In this document: positions 46,892 through 58,798 of the stretch, in pieces
Layout: every line of letters starts with the position of its first letter
Numbering within the stretch: the stretch's first letter is position 1
Made by a program: the position numbers and the translations under genes
Notes under the pieces: model-generated
The model's database searches: none
Told to the model about the DNA's origin: nothing
The model's input: the letters and a program-made list of their open reading frames with translations, nothing else
Source of the DNA: Ectothiorhodospira haloalkaliphila ATCC 51935
GTDB taxonomy: Bacteria > Pseudomonadota > Gammaproteobacteria > Ectothiorhodospirales > Ectothiorhodospiraceae
DNA: 64,000 bases
Direction: 5' to 3'
Assembly: GCF_000633935.1 (NCBI RefSeq)
Contig: NZ_KK214998.1
Coordinates: 1,412,411-1,476,410 of the forward strand

Positions 46892-48073
46892 TCAACACAC
46901 CGTGCGGGCCAGGGGAATGTAGAGCTCCCGGGGATCGAGTCCCCCATGCACGCCCACCATGTCGTGGGGCTTCTGTCCCGGGATGCGGTCGTGGATGATC
47001 CAGCCAGGGTGCATGATGAGCGCAAAGTCACCGATGCGGGCCTCCAGTTCCGGGTGGGGCACTCCCGGGCCGAACCAGCCTTGTTCCAGTAAATCGCGGC
47101 TTGGCAGCACGGTGCAGGCATGACCCAGCTCCGCTTCAACGCGCTGCTGGAACACCTCGTGATAGCCATGGCGCACATAGGCCCAGGCCACGCGGGGCTC
47201 GCCACACAGAGGCAGCGCCAGGCAACGGCTGATCTCGGGGTAGGCGCTCAAATCCAGGCGCTGCAGGACGTCCACCATGCCATGATCGGCGGTGACCACC
47301 AGCAGGGTATCGGTGCCTGCCAGGCGTCGCGCCAGGCGCGCCAGTGCCTCATCCACGCGGGCCAGCTGGTCCCGCGTCTGGCGTGAGTCCGGTCCATGAT
47401 GATGGCCCAGCGTGTCCAGTTCCGACCAGTAGGCATAGACATAGCGGGTCCCGGCACGCCCGCGGATGGCAGTATCCACCCGATTGACCATGTCCTCCAG
47501 GCGCTTGAAGGGCAGCAGGCTGGCCTTGCCCAGGTGAAGCTTGTTGTAGGGGGTACGGGCGATCTTTTCCGGGGCCGCCATGGCTGACGGGCCCGGGATG
47601 CGATCAAAGAGGGCTCGATGACCCAGCACTCCCCTGAGGTCCAGGTTCACCCTGTCGTAGCCGACTCCGCCATGGCGGGGAGTGCCCGGCAGCACAGCCA
47701 GTACGGAGCCCAGTTCCCGAAAATGCACATACCAGCCACTCAGCCCATGCTGGGCTGGCGCGTCGCCGGTGAGCACAGTGGTGACACCGGTGGCCGTGGT
47801 GGTGGGGAACACGGAGTGAATGGCCCCCCGGCGATGGGTGTTCAGAAAGGGTGCCGGCTGACTCTTGAGGAACTCATCGCCCAGGCCGTCCACCACCACC
47901 AGGACCACATGCCGGTGGCCCGATATCTCATCGGGGGGCAGGAGTCGAAGCGGGGGGAGCGACGGGGAGGGCGTACCGCCCAGCCCGGTGATGAGGGACG
48001 ACATCAGGTTGGCCAGGCTGCCGCCCTGATAATCGGGTGGGTCGGGGAGGGGGTGTCGGGAAGGTTCTGACAT
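46892..48073 (-). CDS. Alkaline-phosphatase-superfamily phosphodiesterase
   Basis: A 393-residue hydrolase of the nucleotide pyrophosphatase/phosphodiesterase type. Metal and nucleophile motifs are visible: LVVVDGLGDEF, the nucleophile region FPTTTATGVTTVLTG, YWSELDTLGHHHGPDS, TADHGMVDV and a late VGVHGGLDPRELYIPL. No signal peptide is apparent, so it is probably cytoplasmic. Substrate unknown. Confidence 0.85.
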   Translation of the reverse strand: MSEPSRHPLPDPPDYQGGSLANLMSSLITGLGGTPSPSLPPLRLLPPDEISGHRHVVLVVVDGLGDEFLKSQPAPFLNTHRRGAIHSVFPTTTATGVTTVLTGDAPAQHGLSGWYVHFRELGSVLAVLPGTPRHGGVGYDRVNLDLRGVLGHRALFDRIPGPSAMAAPEKIARTPYNKLHLGKASLLPFKRLEDMVNRVDTAIRGRAGTRYVYAYWSELDTLGHHHGPDSRQTRDQLARVDEALARLARRLAGTDTLLVVTADHGMVDVLQRLDLSAYPEISRCLALPLCGEPRVAWAYVRHGYHEVFQQRVEAELGHACTVLPSRDLLEQGWFGPGVPHPELEARIGDFALIMHPGWIIHDRIPGQKPHDMVGVHGGLDPRELYIPLARTVC

Positions 48074-48084
48074 TCCCCAATGCT

Positions 48085-48175
48085 AACTCTCATGCATCAC
48101 GGTGGCGAGTCACCCCCGATGATGAAAGATGCGCTCCAGGCCCCTCTCTCTTGCGGGGAGAGGGGCTGGGGCCGG
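48085..48175. repeat. Dispersed repeat, copy 2
   Basis: This block closely matches 6721-6820: ctctcatgcatcacggtgg then cccccgatgatgaaag, followed by a hairpin (CCCCTCTC at 48141-48148, GAGAGGGG at 48158-48165) and ctggggccggg. It fills most of the gap between the oxidoreductase stop (48179) and the phosphodiesterase start, both on the minus strand. Confidence 0.65.
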
Positions 48176-48178
48176 GCT

Positions 48179-49252
48179 TCAGCCATCCAGCTTCGGGTAG
48201 TCCACGTAACCCTCGGGGCCGCCTGAATAGAACGTATCCTTGTCCGCCTCGGCCAGCGGCGCGTTGCGCCGGAACCGCTCGGGCAGGTCCGGGTTGGCAA
48301 TGAACGGTGTGCCGTAGACGGCCGCATCCGCGCGCCCCGACTGAATGAGCGCTTCCCCGCTCTCCCGGGTGAGGCCGCCGCCCACCAGATAGGCATCGCC
48401 GCGGAAACGGGGCTTGAGCAGGCCGTGGTAGTCCACATCGGTGCCGAACAGGGCCACGTGCAGGTAGGCCAGCCGGTAATCTCCCAGTTGATCCACCAGG
48501 TAGCCATAGGTCTCCTGGGGGTTGTCGTCATGGATGTCGTTAAAGCCCATCTCCGGGGCGATCTTGATGCCGATGTAATCGCCGCTGCGCACGGAGGTCA
48601 TGGCCTCCAGCAACTCCAGGATGAAGCGGGCCCGGTTTTCGACGCTGCCACCGTAGTCATCGGTACGCTGATTGGTGCTTGAGCACAGGAACTGTTCCGG
48701 CAGATAACCGGAGGCCGCATGCAACTCCACACCATCGAAGCCCGCCTGGAAGGCCATGGCGGTGGCAATGCGATAGTCCTCGATGATTTCCTCGATCTCG
48801 TCCACTTCAAGCGCCCGGGGCGTGACGTGCGGCTTGAGGCCCTCGGCGGTGTAGGATTGCCCCTCGGGGCGCACCGCCGAGGCGGATACCGGCGTGGCCC
48901 CTCCGGGCAGGAACGAAGGGTCGGAAATGCGCCCGGCATGCATCAACTGCAGCACGATGGAGCCGCCAGCGGCGTGGACCGCCTCGGTCACCTTGCCCCA
49001 GGCGTCCACCTGTTCCTCGGTGTAGATGCCGGGGGTGCGGATATAGCCCTTGCCCATGGGGCAGGGCCAGGTGCCCTCACTGATGATCAGCCCCGCCCCG
49101 GCGCGCTGGGCGTAGTACTGGGCCATCAACTCCGTGGGCATGCCATCATCATCGGCCCGGGAGCGGGTCATGGGGGCCATGACGATGCGGTTCTTCAGAT
49201 CCAGGGCGCCAGCATACAGTCGGGAAAACAGATCGATGTCTTTCTTGGGCAT
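48179..49252 (-). CDS. Old Yellow Enzyme family alkene reductase
   Basis: A 357-residue FMN-dependent reductase of the NemA/OYE group. It shows LKNRIVMAPMTRSRAD, the substrate/FMN region LQLMHAGRIS, VELHAASGYLPEQFL and the FMN-phosphate region VGGGLTRESGEALIQSGRADAAVYGTPFIANPDL. It probably reduces activated C=C bonds with NAD(P)H. The central motif reads HAASGYL rather than the common HGANGYL. Confidence 0.93.
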   Translation of the reverse strand: MPKKDIDLFSRLYAGALDLKNRIVMAPMTRSRADDDGMPTELMAQYYAQRAGAGLIISEGTWPCPMGKGYIRTPGIYTEEQVDAWGKVTEAVHAAGGSIVLQLMHAGRISDPSFLPGGATPVSASAVRPEGQSYTAEGLKPHVTPRALEVDEIEEIIEDYRIATAMAFQAGFDGVELHAASGYLPEQFLCSSTNQRTDDYGGSVENRARFILELLEAMTSVRSGDYIGIKIAPEMGFNDIHDDNPQETYGYLVDQLGDYRLAYLHVALFGTDVDYHGLLKPRFRGDAYLVGGGLTRESGEALIQSGRADAAVYGTPFIANPDLPERFRRNAPLAEADKDTFYSGGPEGYVDYPKLDG

Positions 49253-49432
49253 GATGCCTTCCTGCCAGGATGGGGTTGATCACTAAGGGATGAAAGCCAG
49301 GCCGGAAGTCTAGCAGGATTCGGCGGGGTGGCATGCACCCCGAGGGGCTTGGCTGGAAGCCCTGGCGCCCGTGTGCCTGTGAGGGGGGAAGGGTCTATCA
49401 TGGGGGTTCACCCATCCACGCAAGGGATCACC

Positions 49433-50581
49433 ATGGCAGGCACTCTCATCCTGGGTACCGGGCTGGCCGGTTACAACGTGGCGCGGGAATTGCGCAAGCA
49501 CGACACATCCACTCCGCTCACCCTGATCACGCAGGATGACGGCGAATACTACACCAAGCCCATGCTTTCCAATGCCCTGACCCAGGGCAAGACCGCCGAG
49601 TCCCTGGTGCAGCAGTCGGCGCAGGACATGGCGCGGGAACTGGACGCGGATATCCGGGCACGCACCACGGTGGCGTCCCTGGACACCCGTGCACGCAAAC
49701 TGTGCCTGGAATCGGGTGAATCACTGGAGTTTGACAGCCTGGTGCTGGCTGTGGGGGCCAGCCCCATCGAATTCTCCTACGAGGGTGACGGCGCAGGGGA
49801 CATCATGACCGTGAATTCCCTGGCGGATTACGCCCGTTTCCGGAGGACCCTGGAGGGTGTCGACCGGGTGGCCCTCATTGGTCCGGGATTGATCGGCTGT
49901 GAGTTTGCCAACGATATCTCCGGCAGCGGGCGCCAGGTGGAGGTGATCGGGCCGGATGCCTATCCCCTGGGTCGGCTGGTGCCCGAAGCGGCGGGCCGCG
50001 CCCTGCAGCGGGGTCTGGAGCAATCGGGCATCACCTTTCACCTGGAGACGGTGGTGACGCGGGTCGATCGTGAGGGTGATGGTTATTGCCTGCACCTGAA
50101 GAACGGCGACAGGATTCGGGCGGGAGCCGTGCTCTCTGCCATCGGGCTGCGCCCGCGCACGGCCCTGGCCGAGGCGGCGGGACTGGAGGTGAACCGCGGG
50201 ATCGTGGTGGATCGTCACCTGATCACCTCCGCGGAGGGGATTCATGCCCTGGGCGATTGTGCCGAGGTGGAGGGGCAGGTTCTGCCCTATGTGATGCCCA
50301 TCATGCAGGCAGCCCCCGCCCTGGGTCGCACCCTGGCTGGGGAGCCCACGGCGGTGTCCTATCCGGCGATGCCGGTTCGGGTGAAGACTCCAAGCCACCC
50401 GGTGGTGGTCTCGCCGGTCTCGCCGGATGCCCGGGGGCAATGGTCGGTGGAAGAGGTCGGGGAGGGGGTCAAGGCCCTGTTCCATGACGAGCAGGGTAAG
50501 CTGCTGGGCTTTGCACTCACCGGTCGGGAAGCCACCCGCGAGCATCAGGCGCTCACCCGGCAGTTGCCTTCGATTCTGTAA
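49433..50581 (+). CDS. Rubredoxin-NAD(+) reductase
   Basis: A 382-residue FAD-dependent reductase resembling AlkT/RubB. Two dinucleotide folds are seen (LILGTGLAGYNVARELR and VALIGPGLIGCEFANDIS) together with the FAD motif GIHALGDCAEVEG. The ATG at 49433 starts just before the FAD fold and gives the usual family length. No rubredoxin gene is adjacent. It may serve in electron transfer to oxygen- or alkane-related enzymes; the partner is unknown. Confidence 0.88.
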   Translation: MAGTLILGTGLAGYNVARELRKHDTSTPLTLITQDDGEYYTKPMLSNALTQGKTAESLVQQSAQDMARELDADIRARTTVASLDTRARKLCLESGESLEFDSLVLAVGASPIEFSYEGDGAGDIMTVNSLADYARFRRTLEGVDRVALIGPGLIGCEFANDISGSGRQVEVIGPDAYPLGRLVPEAAGRALQRGLEQSGITFHLETVVTRVDREGDGYCLHLKNGDRIRAGAVLSAIGLRPRTALAEAAGLEVNRGIVVDRHLITSAEGIHALGDCAEVEGQVLPYVMPIMQAAPALGRTLAGEPTAVSYPAMPVRVKTPSHPVVVSPVSPDARGQWSVEEVGEGVKALFHDEQGKLLGFALTGREATREHQALTRQLPSIL

Positions 50582-50607
50582 AATCTCCACCACACGATCT
50601 TCAAGGT

Positions 50608-52263
50608 ATGGGTTTCATGGGTGTGTATGCCAATCGACTGGCCCGGTTATGGCGCCAGTTCTCTGTGGTGGGCCTGCTGGTGGGCACGCTGTTCTTCGCC
50701 TTCTCGCTCACCCCCAGTCTGGTGCCCCGTCCCTTTCTGGTTCAGGGGCTGATCTCCGGTTTGTCCTTCACCGCCGGTTACGCGGTGGGTTTCTTTGGTC
50801 GCTGGCTGTGGTCCTACGTGGAACTGCCGGTGCCCGGACCGCGGGTGGATTGGGTCATCAAGATCCTGGCCACGGTGATCTGCTCGGTGGTGGCGGTGAC
50901 TTTTCTATGGCAGGCGGGGGAGTGGCAGAACGCCCTGCGGGCGCTCATGGAGATGGAAGAGGCCGGTGGCGTGCAGCCGGTGAGCGTGGGCCTGATGACC
51001 CTGGTGGTGTTCGTGATCCTGCTCACGCTGGCCAGGTTGTTCAAGCACACCTTCCGCTTCCTGGCGCTATGGCTGGGGCGCTATATCCCCCAGCACGTCT
51101 CCAATGTGGTGGGTGTCCTGGTGGCTGCCGCCCTGTTCTGGTCGGTCATTGATGGGGTGATCTTCTCGCTGGCCCTGCGCGCTGCCGACAACTCCTATCA
51201 GCAGGTGGATGCCCTGATCGAGGATGAGTTGACCCGGCCCACGGATCCCCTCAAGGCAGGCAGCGTGGATTCCTATGTGGACTGGCGCGACCTGGGGCGG
51301 CAGGGTCGCAATTTCGTTTCATCCGGGCCCAGGGCGTCGGATCTGAGCGAGTTTTTTGGCGAGAACACCATGGAGCCCATTCGCATCTACGTGGGCCTGA
51401 ACGCCGCAGAGACGGCAGAGGAGCGGGCCGACCTGGCCCTGAGGGAGCTCAAGCGGGTCAACGCCTTCGAGCGTTCCGTCCTTTTGCTGGTGACGCCCAC
51501 GGGGACCGGGTGGGTGGATCCCGCTGCGCTGAATCCGATGGAGTATCTGCACCGGGGGGATATTGCCACGGTCACGGCCCAGTATTCCTACCTGCCCAGC
51601 GCCCTGTCACTGATGGTGGAAGGTGAATACGGGGCCGAGATGGCCCGCGCCCTGTTCGAGAAGGTGTATGGGCACTGGTCGAGCCTGCCCGCCGACGAAC
51701 GCCCCCGGCTTTACCTTCACGGCCTGAGCCTGGGAGCCCTCAATTCGGATCGTTCCTTCGACATCTACGATGTGATCCAGGATCCTTTTCATGGCGCCCT
51801 GTGGAGTGGTCCCCCATTTCGCAGCGAGACCTGGCGCAAGGCCACCCGGGAGCGTGACCCGGGCACGTCGGCCTGGCTGCCCAGCTTCCGCGATGGTGAC
51901 GTGGTGCGATTCATGAACCAGCATCAGGGGCTTGATCGTTACGACGGCGAGTGGGGGGCGTTCCGCATCGCCTACCTGCAGCATGCCAGTGACCCCATCA
52001 CCTTCTTCGATCCGGAGAGCTTTTATCGGGAACCCGAATGGATAAGGGAACCCCGTGGACCGGATGTGTCGCCGGATCTGCGCTGGTACCCCATCGTGAC
52101 CATGCTGCAACTGGCAGCGGACATGGCGGCCGGGTCAACGCCTGCGGGCTTTGGTCACACCTTCGCGGCAAACGATTACATCGACGCCTGGCGCGTGCTG
52201 ACCGAACCGGAGGGGTGGAGTGAATCGGATATCGAGCGTTTGCGTGCCCTGTTCAACGACTGA
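50608..52263 (+). CDS. Membrane alpha/beta-hydrolase family protein (PF10081-like)
   Basis: A 551-residue protein with about four N-terminal membrane helices (FSVVGLLVGTLFFAFSLTPSLVP, GYAVGFFGRWLW and two more up to residue 195) and a cytoplasmic or periplasmic hydrolase domain with a nucleophile elbow GLSLGALNSD (Gly-x-Ser-x-Gly). It matches the DUF/alpha-beta-hydrolase family with a conserved N-terminal membrane region. Activity and substrate are unknown. Confidence 0.8.
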   Translation: MGFMGVYANRLARLWRQFSVVGLLVGTLFFAFSLTPSLVPRPFLVQGLISGLSFTAGYAVGFFGRWLWSYVELPVPGPRVDWVIKILATVICSVVAVTFLWQAGEWQNALRALMEMEEAGGVQPVSVGLMTLVVFVILLTLARLFKHTFRFLALWLGRYIPQHVSNVVGVLVAAALFWSVIDGVIFSLALRAADNSYQQVDALIEDELTRPTDPLKAGSVDSYVDWRDLGRQGRNFVSSGPRASDLSEFFGENTMEPIRIYVGLNAAETAEERADLALRELKRVNAFERSVLLLVTPTGTGWVDPAALNPMEYLHRGDIATVTAQYSYLPSALSLMVEGEYGAEMARALFEKVYGHWSSLPADERPRLYLHGLSLGALNSDRSFDIYDVIQDPFHGALWSGPPFRSETWRKATRERDPGTSAWLPSFRDGDVVRFMNQHQGLDRYDGEWGAFRIAYLQHASDPITFFDPESFYREPEWIREPRGPDVSPDLRWYPIVTMLQLAADMAAGSTPAGFGHTFAANDYIDAWRVLTEPEGWSESDIERLRALFND

Positions 52264-52339
52264 AAATCGACTCTGGCAGGTCGCCATGTTGACGTGGCTC
52301 AAGCTTTTGGGAGTCTTGCGGGAGAGTTGGGCTTGTCGG

Positions 52340-52383
52340 TGTATCGGTGCCTTGACATCCCCCTGTGTCCTCGTAGACTTACA
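52340..52383 (+). promoter_or_regulatory. Tandem PpsR/CrtJ operator over the antenna promoter
   Basis: Two TGT-N12-ACA sites, 52340-52357 and 52366-52383, are separated by exactly 8 bp. This is the consensus and spacing for cooperative binding of the photosynthesis repressor PpsR/CrtJ. The first site ends in the -35 hexamer TTGACA (52352-52357); the second covers a -10-like TAGACT (52374-52379, 16-base spacer). Repression of the antenna genes under high oxygen is inferred. Confidence 0.8.
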
Positions 52384-52463
52384 CCCCAACGCCAGCCCGG
52401 TGGCGCAGCCTAAACGGGTTTGGTGAGACAAAGTTTGAGTAGTTGTGGCGAGTGCAATGACCT

Positions 52464-52481
52464 GGATCTCGCACGAGATCC
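52464..52481 (+). promoter_or_regulatory. Perfect 18-bp hairpin in the antenna mRNA leader
   Basis: GGATCTCG and CGAGATCC flank CA, 24 bases before the alpha-subunit ATG. Placed in the 5' leader it could protect the message or act as an operator. The rest of the 242-base gap is the promoter region and leader. Confidence 0.55.
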
Positions 52482-52505
52482 GGAAAAACCAAGAGGACTA
52501 ATGAA

Positions 52506-52718
52506 ATGAGCGAATACAGACCGAGCAAGCCGAGCAACCCCAGAGACGACTGGAAGCTGTGGCTGGTGGTGAACCCCGGCACTTGGCTGATGCCCATCCT
52601 GATGGCCGTCCTGGTCGTGGCCCTGGTCGTTCACGCTTTCGTGTACAGCAACGACAACTACAACCCGCTGACCTTTGATGCGTCCGCGGAAGTTGCTGCT
52701 GAAGAAGCTGCTGAGTAA
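52506..52718 (+). CDS. pucA: Light-harvesting antenna alpha subunit (LH2 type)
   Basis: A 70-residue antenna apoprotein. The membrane helix (LMPILMAVLVVALVVHAFVYS) carries the bacteriochlorophyll-ligand His43. The segment DWKLWLVVNPGTW resembles LH2 alpha subunits (VVNP) rather than LH1 alpha (FDPRR), so a peripheral antenna is preferred. The tail is acidic and Ala/Glu-rich. The ribosome site AGAGGA precedes the ATG. It is encoded before the beta subunit, the reverse of most puf/puc operons. Confidence 0.85.
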   Translation: MSEYRPSKPSNPRDDWKLWLVVNPGTWLMPILMAVLVVALVVHAFVYSNDNYNPLTFDASAEVAAEEAAE

Positions 52719-52768
52719 GCGATTACACCGCTCACTCAAGCCATCGACCTAATCAGAGGATAATCATC

Positions 52769-52909
52769 ATGTATGACAACAGCATCTCCGGTCTGACCGA
52801 AGAACAGGCCAAGGAATTCCACGAGCAGTTCAAGACCACCTTCACCGTGTTCATGGTGCTGGCTGCTGCTGCTCACTTCCTGGTGTTCCTGTGGAGACCC
52901 TTCTACTAA
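52769..52909 (+). CDS. pucB: Light-harvesting antenna beta subunit
   Basis: A 46-residue antenna apoprotein. SGLTEEQAKEFHEQF is the classical beta-subunit N-terminus (His18), and the membrane helix ends in AAAAHFLVFLWRPFY with the bacteriochlorophyll ligand His36. AGAGGA precedes the ATG. No reaction-centre gene (pufL, M or C) follows; a large stem-loop does. Confidence 0.88.
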   Translation: MYDNSISGLTEEQAKEFHEQFKTTFTVFMVLAAAAHFLVFLWRPFY

Positions 52910-52920
52910 GGTCTGCCATG

Positions 52921-53032
52921 CCGCTTCTGTGAAGTAGCGGTGCGGGTAGAGGAGTGGCTGATTCGCCCATCAACGATCGACTGTGACTTTTGCAGAGGCC
53001 AGTGGATCGGCGGCGAATCAGGCTCCTCTACC
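52921..53032 (+). terminator. Stem-loops downstream of the antenna operon
   Basis: A small stem (CCGCT...AGCGG, 52921-52940) is followed by a long one: GGTAGAGGAG...CTGATTCGCC (from 52945) pairs with GGCGAATCAG...CTCCTCTACC (to 53032) with a small bulge, a stem of about 20 bp with a 42-base loop. Such structures end or stabilise antenna mRNAs in purple bacteria. The rest of the 268-base gap (to 53177) shows nothing else. Confidence 0.6.
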
Positions 53033-53177
53033 GTTCCCAGAGGACTTGAAGCCGAGTTTGACTAAATTGCTCGGGTATTGCAACCCCCTCTCGGCGAAAA
53101 ATGACCAACACGCCTCCCCGGCGTGAGTTCTGACCCCCGCCCCCCCTTAAGTATTTACGCAGAATGTACCCGGTGCC

Positions 53178-56432
<3,255 letters not shown>

Positions 56433-56460
56433 TGAATCCTTGCACCTTTTTCTTTTTCCA

Positions 56461-56501
56461 GCTGCGGAGTCACCGCAGCGTTCATGTACGAGACTAGTCT
56501 C
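56461..56501 (-). promoter_or_regulatory. Hairpin and palindrome upstream of the hybrid kinase
   Basis: GCTGCGG and CCGCAGC pair perfectly around five bases (56461-56479), and GAGACTAGTCTC (56490-56501) is a perfect 12-bp palindrome. Both lie in the divergent gap between the kinase and cobH and may be leader structures or operators. Confidence 0.4.
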
Positions 56502-56652
56502 ACGGTATCAGTTGCGTTTGATCAAGACGACGCAGGGTGCAAGGGGCGGGATCAGTGGCAGGCCGGGCGTCGGATGATTGCCCCTGGCGGTTGGACTCGC
56601 TAAGCTTGTTGCCCCGCTTTCGCCCACTGCGGCGCCGTCCGCATACGACTCC

Positions 56653-57285
56653 ATGCCCCATACCTACGACTATATCAAGGATGGCCAGGCCATCTACGCC
56701 AAGTCCTTTGCCACCATCCGTTCCGAGGCACGCCTCGATCGGTTCAATACCGAGGAGGCCCGGGTGGTGGTGCGTGTCATCCATGCCTGCGGGATGGTGG
56801 ACGTGGCTGAGGAGGTGATCTTCTCGTCCCACGCCGCCCACGCCGGACGCGAGGCCCTGCTGGCAGGCAAGCCCATTCTGTGTGACAGCCAGATGGTGGC
56901 GCATGGGATTACCCGGGCGCGGCTGCCGGCGGATAATCCGATCCTGTGCACCCTGAACGATCCCAAGGTGCCCGAGCTGGCCAGGCAGATTGGCAACACG
57001 CGTTCTGCCGCCGCCCTGGATCTTTGGGGTGAGCACATGGACGGGGCCGTGGTGGCCATCGGCAATGCCCCGACGGCGCTGTTTCACTTGCTGGAGCTGA
57101 TCGACGCGGGTGCGCCGCGCCCGGCCCTGGTGATCGGCATGGCAGTGGGGTTTGTGGGGGCGGCAGAGTCCAAGGACGCCCTGGCGGCCTATCCGGGGCT
57201 GGAGTCCGTGATCGTACGGGGCCGTCTGGGGGGCAGCGCCATGGCCGTGGCTGCGGTGAATGCCCTGGCCAGTGAGAAGGAATGA
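56653..57285 (+). CDS. cobH: Precorrin-8X methylmutase
   Basis: A 210-residue enzyme that moves the C-11 methyl to C-12 of the corrin ring (CobH/CbiC). Family features: RVIHACGMVDVAEEVIFS, LCDSQMVAHGITRARL, ALDLWGEHMDGAVVAIGNAPTALFHLLELI and the ending IVRGRLGGSAMAVAAVNAL. The catalytic His is in IHACGM. The ATG at 56653 matches the family start. It heads the corrin cluster and overlaps cobI (ATGA). Confidence 0.95.
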   Translation: MPHTYDYIKDGQAIYAKSFATIRSEARLDRFNTEEARVVVRVIHACGMVDVAEEVIFSSHAAHAGREALLAGKPILCDSQMVAHGITRARLPADNPILCTLNDPKVPELARQIGNTRSAAALDLWGEHMDGAVVAIGNAPTALFHLLELIDAGAPRPALVIGMAVGFVGAAESKDALAAYPGLESVIVRGRLGGSAMAVAAVNALASEKE

Positions 57286-58016
57286 TGCCGACCGGCACCC
57301 TGTACGGCATCGGTCTGGGCCCCGGTGACCCGGAGCTGATCACCCTCAAGGCCCTGCGTCTGCTTCAGGCGTCACCGGTGGTGGCGGCCTTCTCCAAGGC
57401 CGGGCGCACCGGCAATGCCTGGACCATCGCCGCCCCCCATCTGCGGGAAGATCAGACCCGTCTGCGCCTGGAGTATCCCTTCACCCTGGAAGTATCGGTG
57501 ACCGATCCCCGTTATCACCGGGAGATGGGGGTGTTTTACGAGGCGTGCGCGGCGCGATTGGCGGAGCACCTGGAGGCGGGCCGGGATGTGGCGGTAATCT
57601 GCGAGGGGGATCCTTTCTTTTATGGCTCGTACATGTACCTCCATGATCGTCTGGTGGAGCGTTTCCCGGTGCAGGTGGTCCCGGGCATCACAGGCATGAG
57701 TGCCTGCTGGACGCAGGCCAATACGCCGATCACTCATGGGGATGATGTGCTGACGGTGTTGCCGGGTACGCTCCCTGAAGACACTCTGGTGGAGCGTCTG
57801 GCCCATACGGATGCCGCCGTGTTCATGAAGGTGGGCCGTAATCTGCCGCGGGTTCGTTCGGCTCTGGCTCGTGCGGGGATGCTGGAGCGGGCCTTGCTGG
57901 TGGAGCGGGGTTCCATGGAGGGGGAGCGGGTGCAGCGGCTGGCGGAGCGCGCCGAGGATGAGCCGGCGCCTTATTTCACCATTGTGCTGGTTCCCGGCAG
58001 ACAGGGGGTACGATGA
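57282..58016 (+). CDS. cobI: Precorrin-2 C20-methyltransferase
   Basis: A 244-residue SAM-dependent methyltransferase of corrin synthesis (CobI/CbiL). It begins GTLYGIGLGPGDPELITLKALRLL, has VICEGDPFFYGSYMYLHDRL and the SAM-binding VVPGITGMSACWTQA. It overlaps cobH upstream and cobJ downstream by four bases each. Confidence 0.93.
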   Translation: MMPTGTLYGIGLGPGDPELITLKALRLLQASPVVAAFSKAGRTGNAWTIAAPHLREDQTRLRLEYPFTLEVSVTDPRYHREMGVFYEACAARLAEHLEAGRDVAVICEGDPFFYGSYMYLHDRLVERFPVQVVPGITGMSACWTQANTPITHGDDVLTVLPGTLPEDTLVERLAHTDAAVFMKVGRNLPRVRSALARAGMLERALLVERGSMEGERVQRLAERAEDEPAPYFTIVLVPGRQGVR

Positions 58017-58771
58017 GCGGTTGTGTGGATATCATTGGTCTGGGGCCAGGTGCCGAGGATCTGCGCTGTCCTCGGGCTGCCCGGGCTCTGGAGCAGGCCA
58101 CGGATCTGGTGGGTTATGTGCCTTATGTGGAGCGCGTGGCCGCGGCCACGGGGCAGCGGGTCCATGGTTCGGACAATCGTGAGGAGATCATGCGGGCGCG
58201 TCTGGCGCTGGAGTTGGCGGAGCAGGGTCGTCGGGTGGCGGTGGTGTCTTCCGGCGATGGTGGTGTCTTCGGTATGGCGGCGGCGGTGTTCGAGGCCATG
58301 GATCATGGGGAGCCGCAGTGGCGGGATCTGGATGTGCAGGTGTACCCGGGGGTTTCTGCGGTGCTGGCGGCGGCGGCGCGTCTGGGTGCGCCGTTCGGGA
58401 ATGATTTTTGTGTGATTTCTCTCTCGGATAATCTGAAGCCGTGGGGGGTGATCCTGAACCGTGTGGAGGCGGCGGCTCAGGTGGGGTTTGCGATGGCCTT
58501 TTACAATCCGATTTCGAAGTCCCGACCCTGGCAGTTGGGGGAGGCGCTGGATCGGTTGCGGGTGCATTTGCCGGGGTCGGTGCCGGTGATGTTTGCCCGT
58601 GCGGTGAGTCGTCCGGAGGAGCATGTGGCGTTCACCACTTTGGGTGATGCTCGCCCGGAGCAGGCGGATATGCGCACCCTGGTGATCGTGGGCAATGCGG
58701 AGACGCGGGTGATCGAGCGTGCCGGGCGTGATCCCTGGGTGTATACGCCGCGGAGTGTGGGTGGGGGCTGA
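58013..58771 (+). CDS. cobJ: Precorrin-3B C17-methyltransferase
   Basis: A 252-residue SAM-dependent methyltransferase (CobJ/CbiH) that contracts the corrin ring. Family features: VDIIGLGPGAEDLRCPRAARAL, VVSSGDGGVFGMAAAVFE, VYPGVSAVLAAAARLGAPFGNDFCVISLSD and FYNPISKSRPWQL. It has no CbiG-type fusion. It ends the first plus-strand block of the cluster. Confidence 0.93.
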   Translation: MSGCVDIIGLGPGAEDLRCPRAARALEQATDLVGYVPYVERVAAATGQRVHGSDNREEIMRARLALELAEQGRRVAVVSSGDGGVFGMAAAVFEAMDHGEPQWRDLDVQVYPGVSAVLAAAARLGAPFGNDFCVISLSDNLKPWGVILNRVEAAAQVGFAMAFYNPISKSRPWQLGEALDRLRVHLPGSVPVMFARAVSRPEEHVAFTTLGDARPEQADMRTLVIVGNAETRVIERAGRDPWVYTPRSVGGG

Positions 58772-58798
58772 CTTGGTCCTCTGCCTGGTTTTTGCTTC

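Noticed and set aside
56520-56600. Possible cobalamin riboswitch before cobH (CAGTGGCAGG resembles part of a B12 box)
   Set aside because: The box would be on the minus strand, away from cobH, and no other riboswitch elements are recognised.
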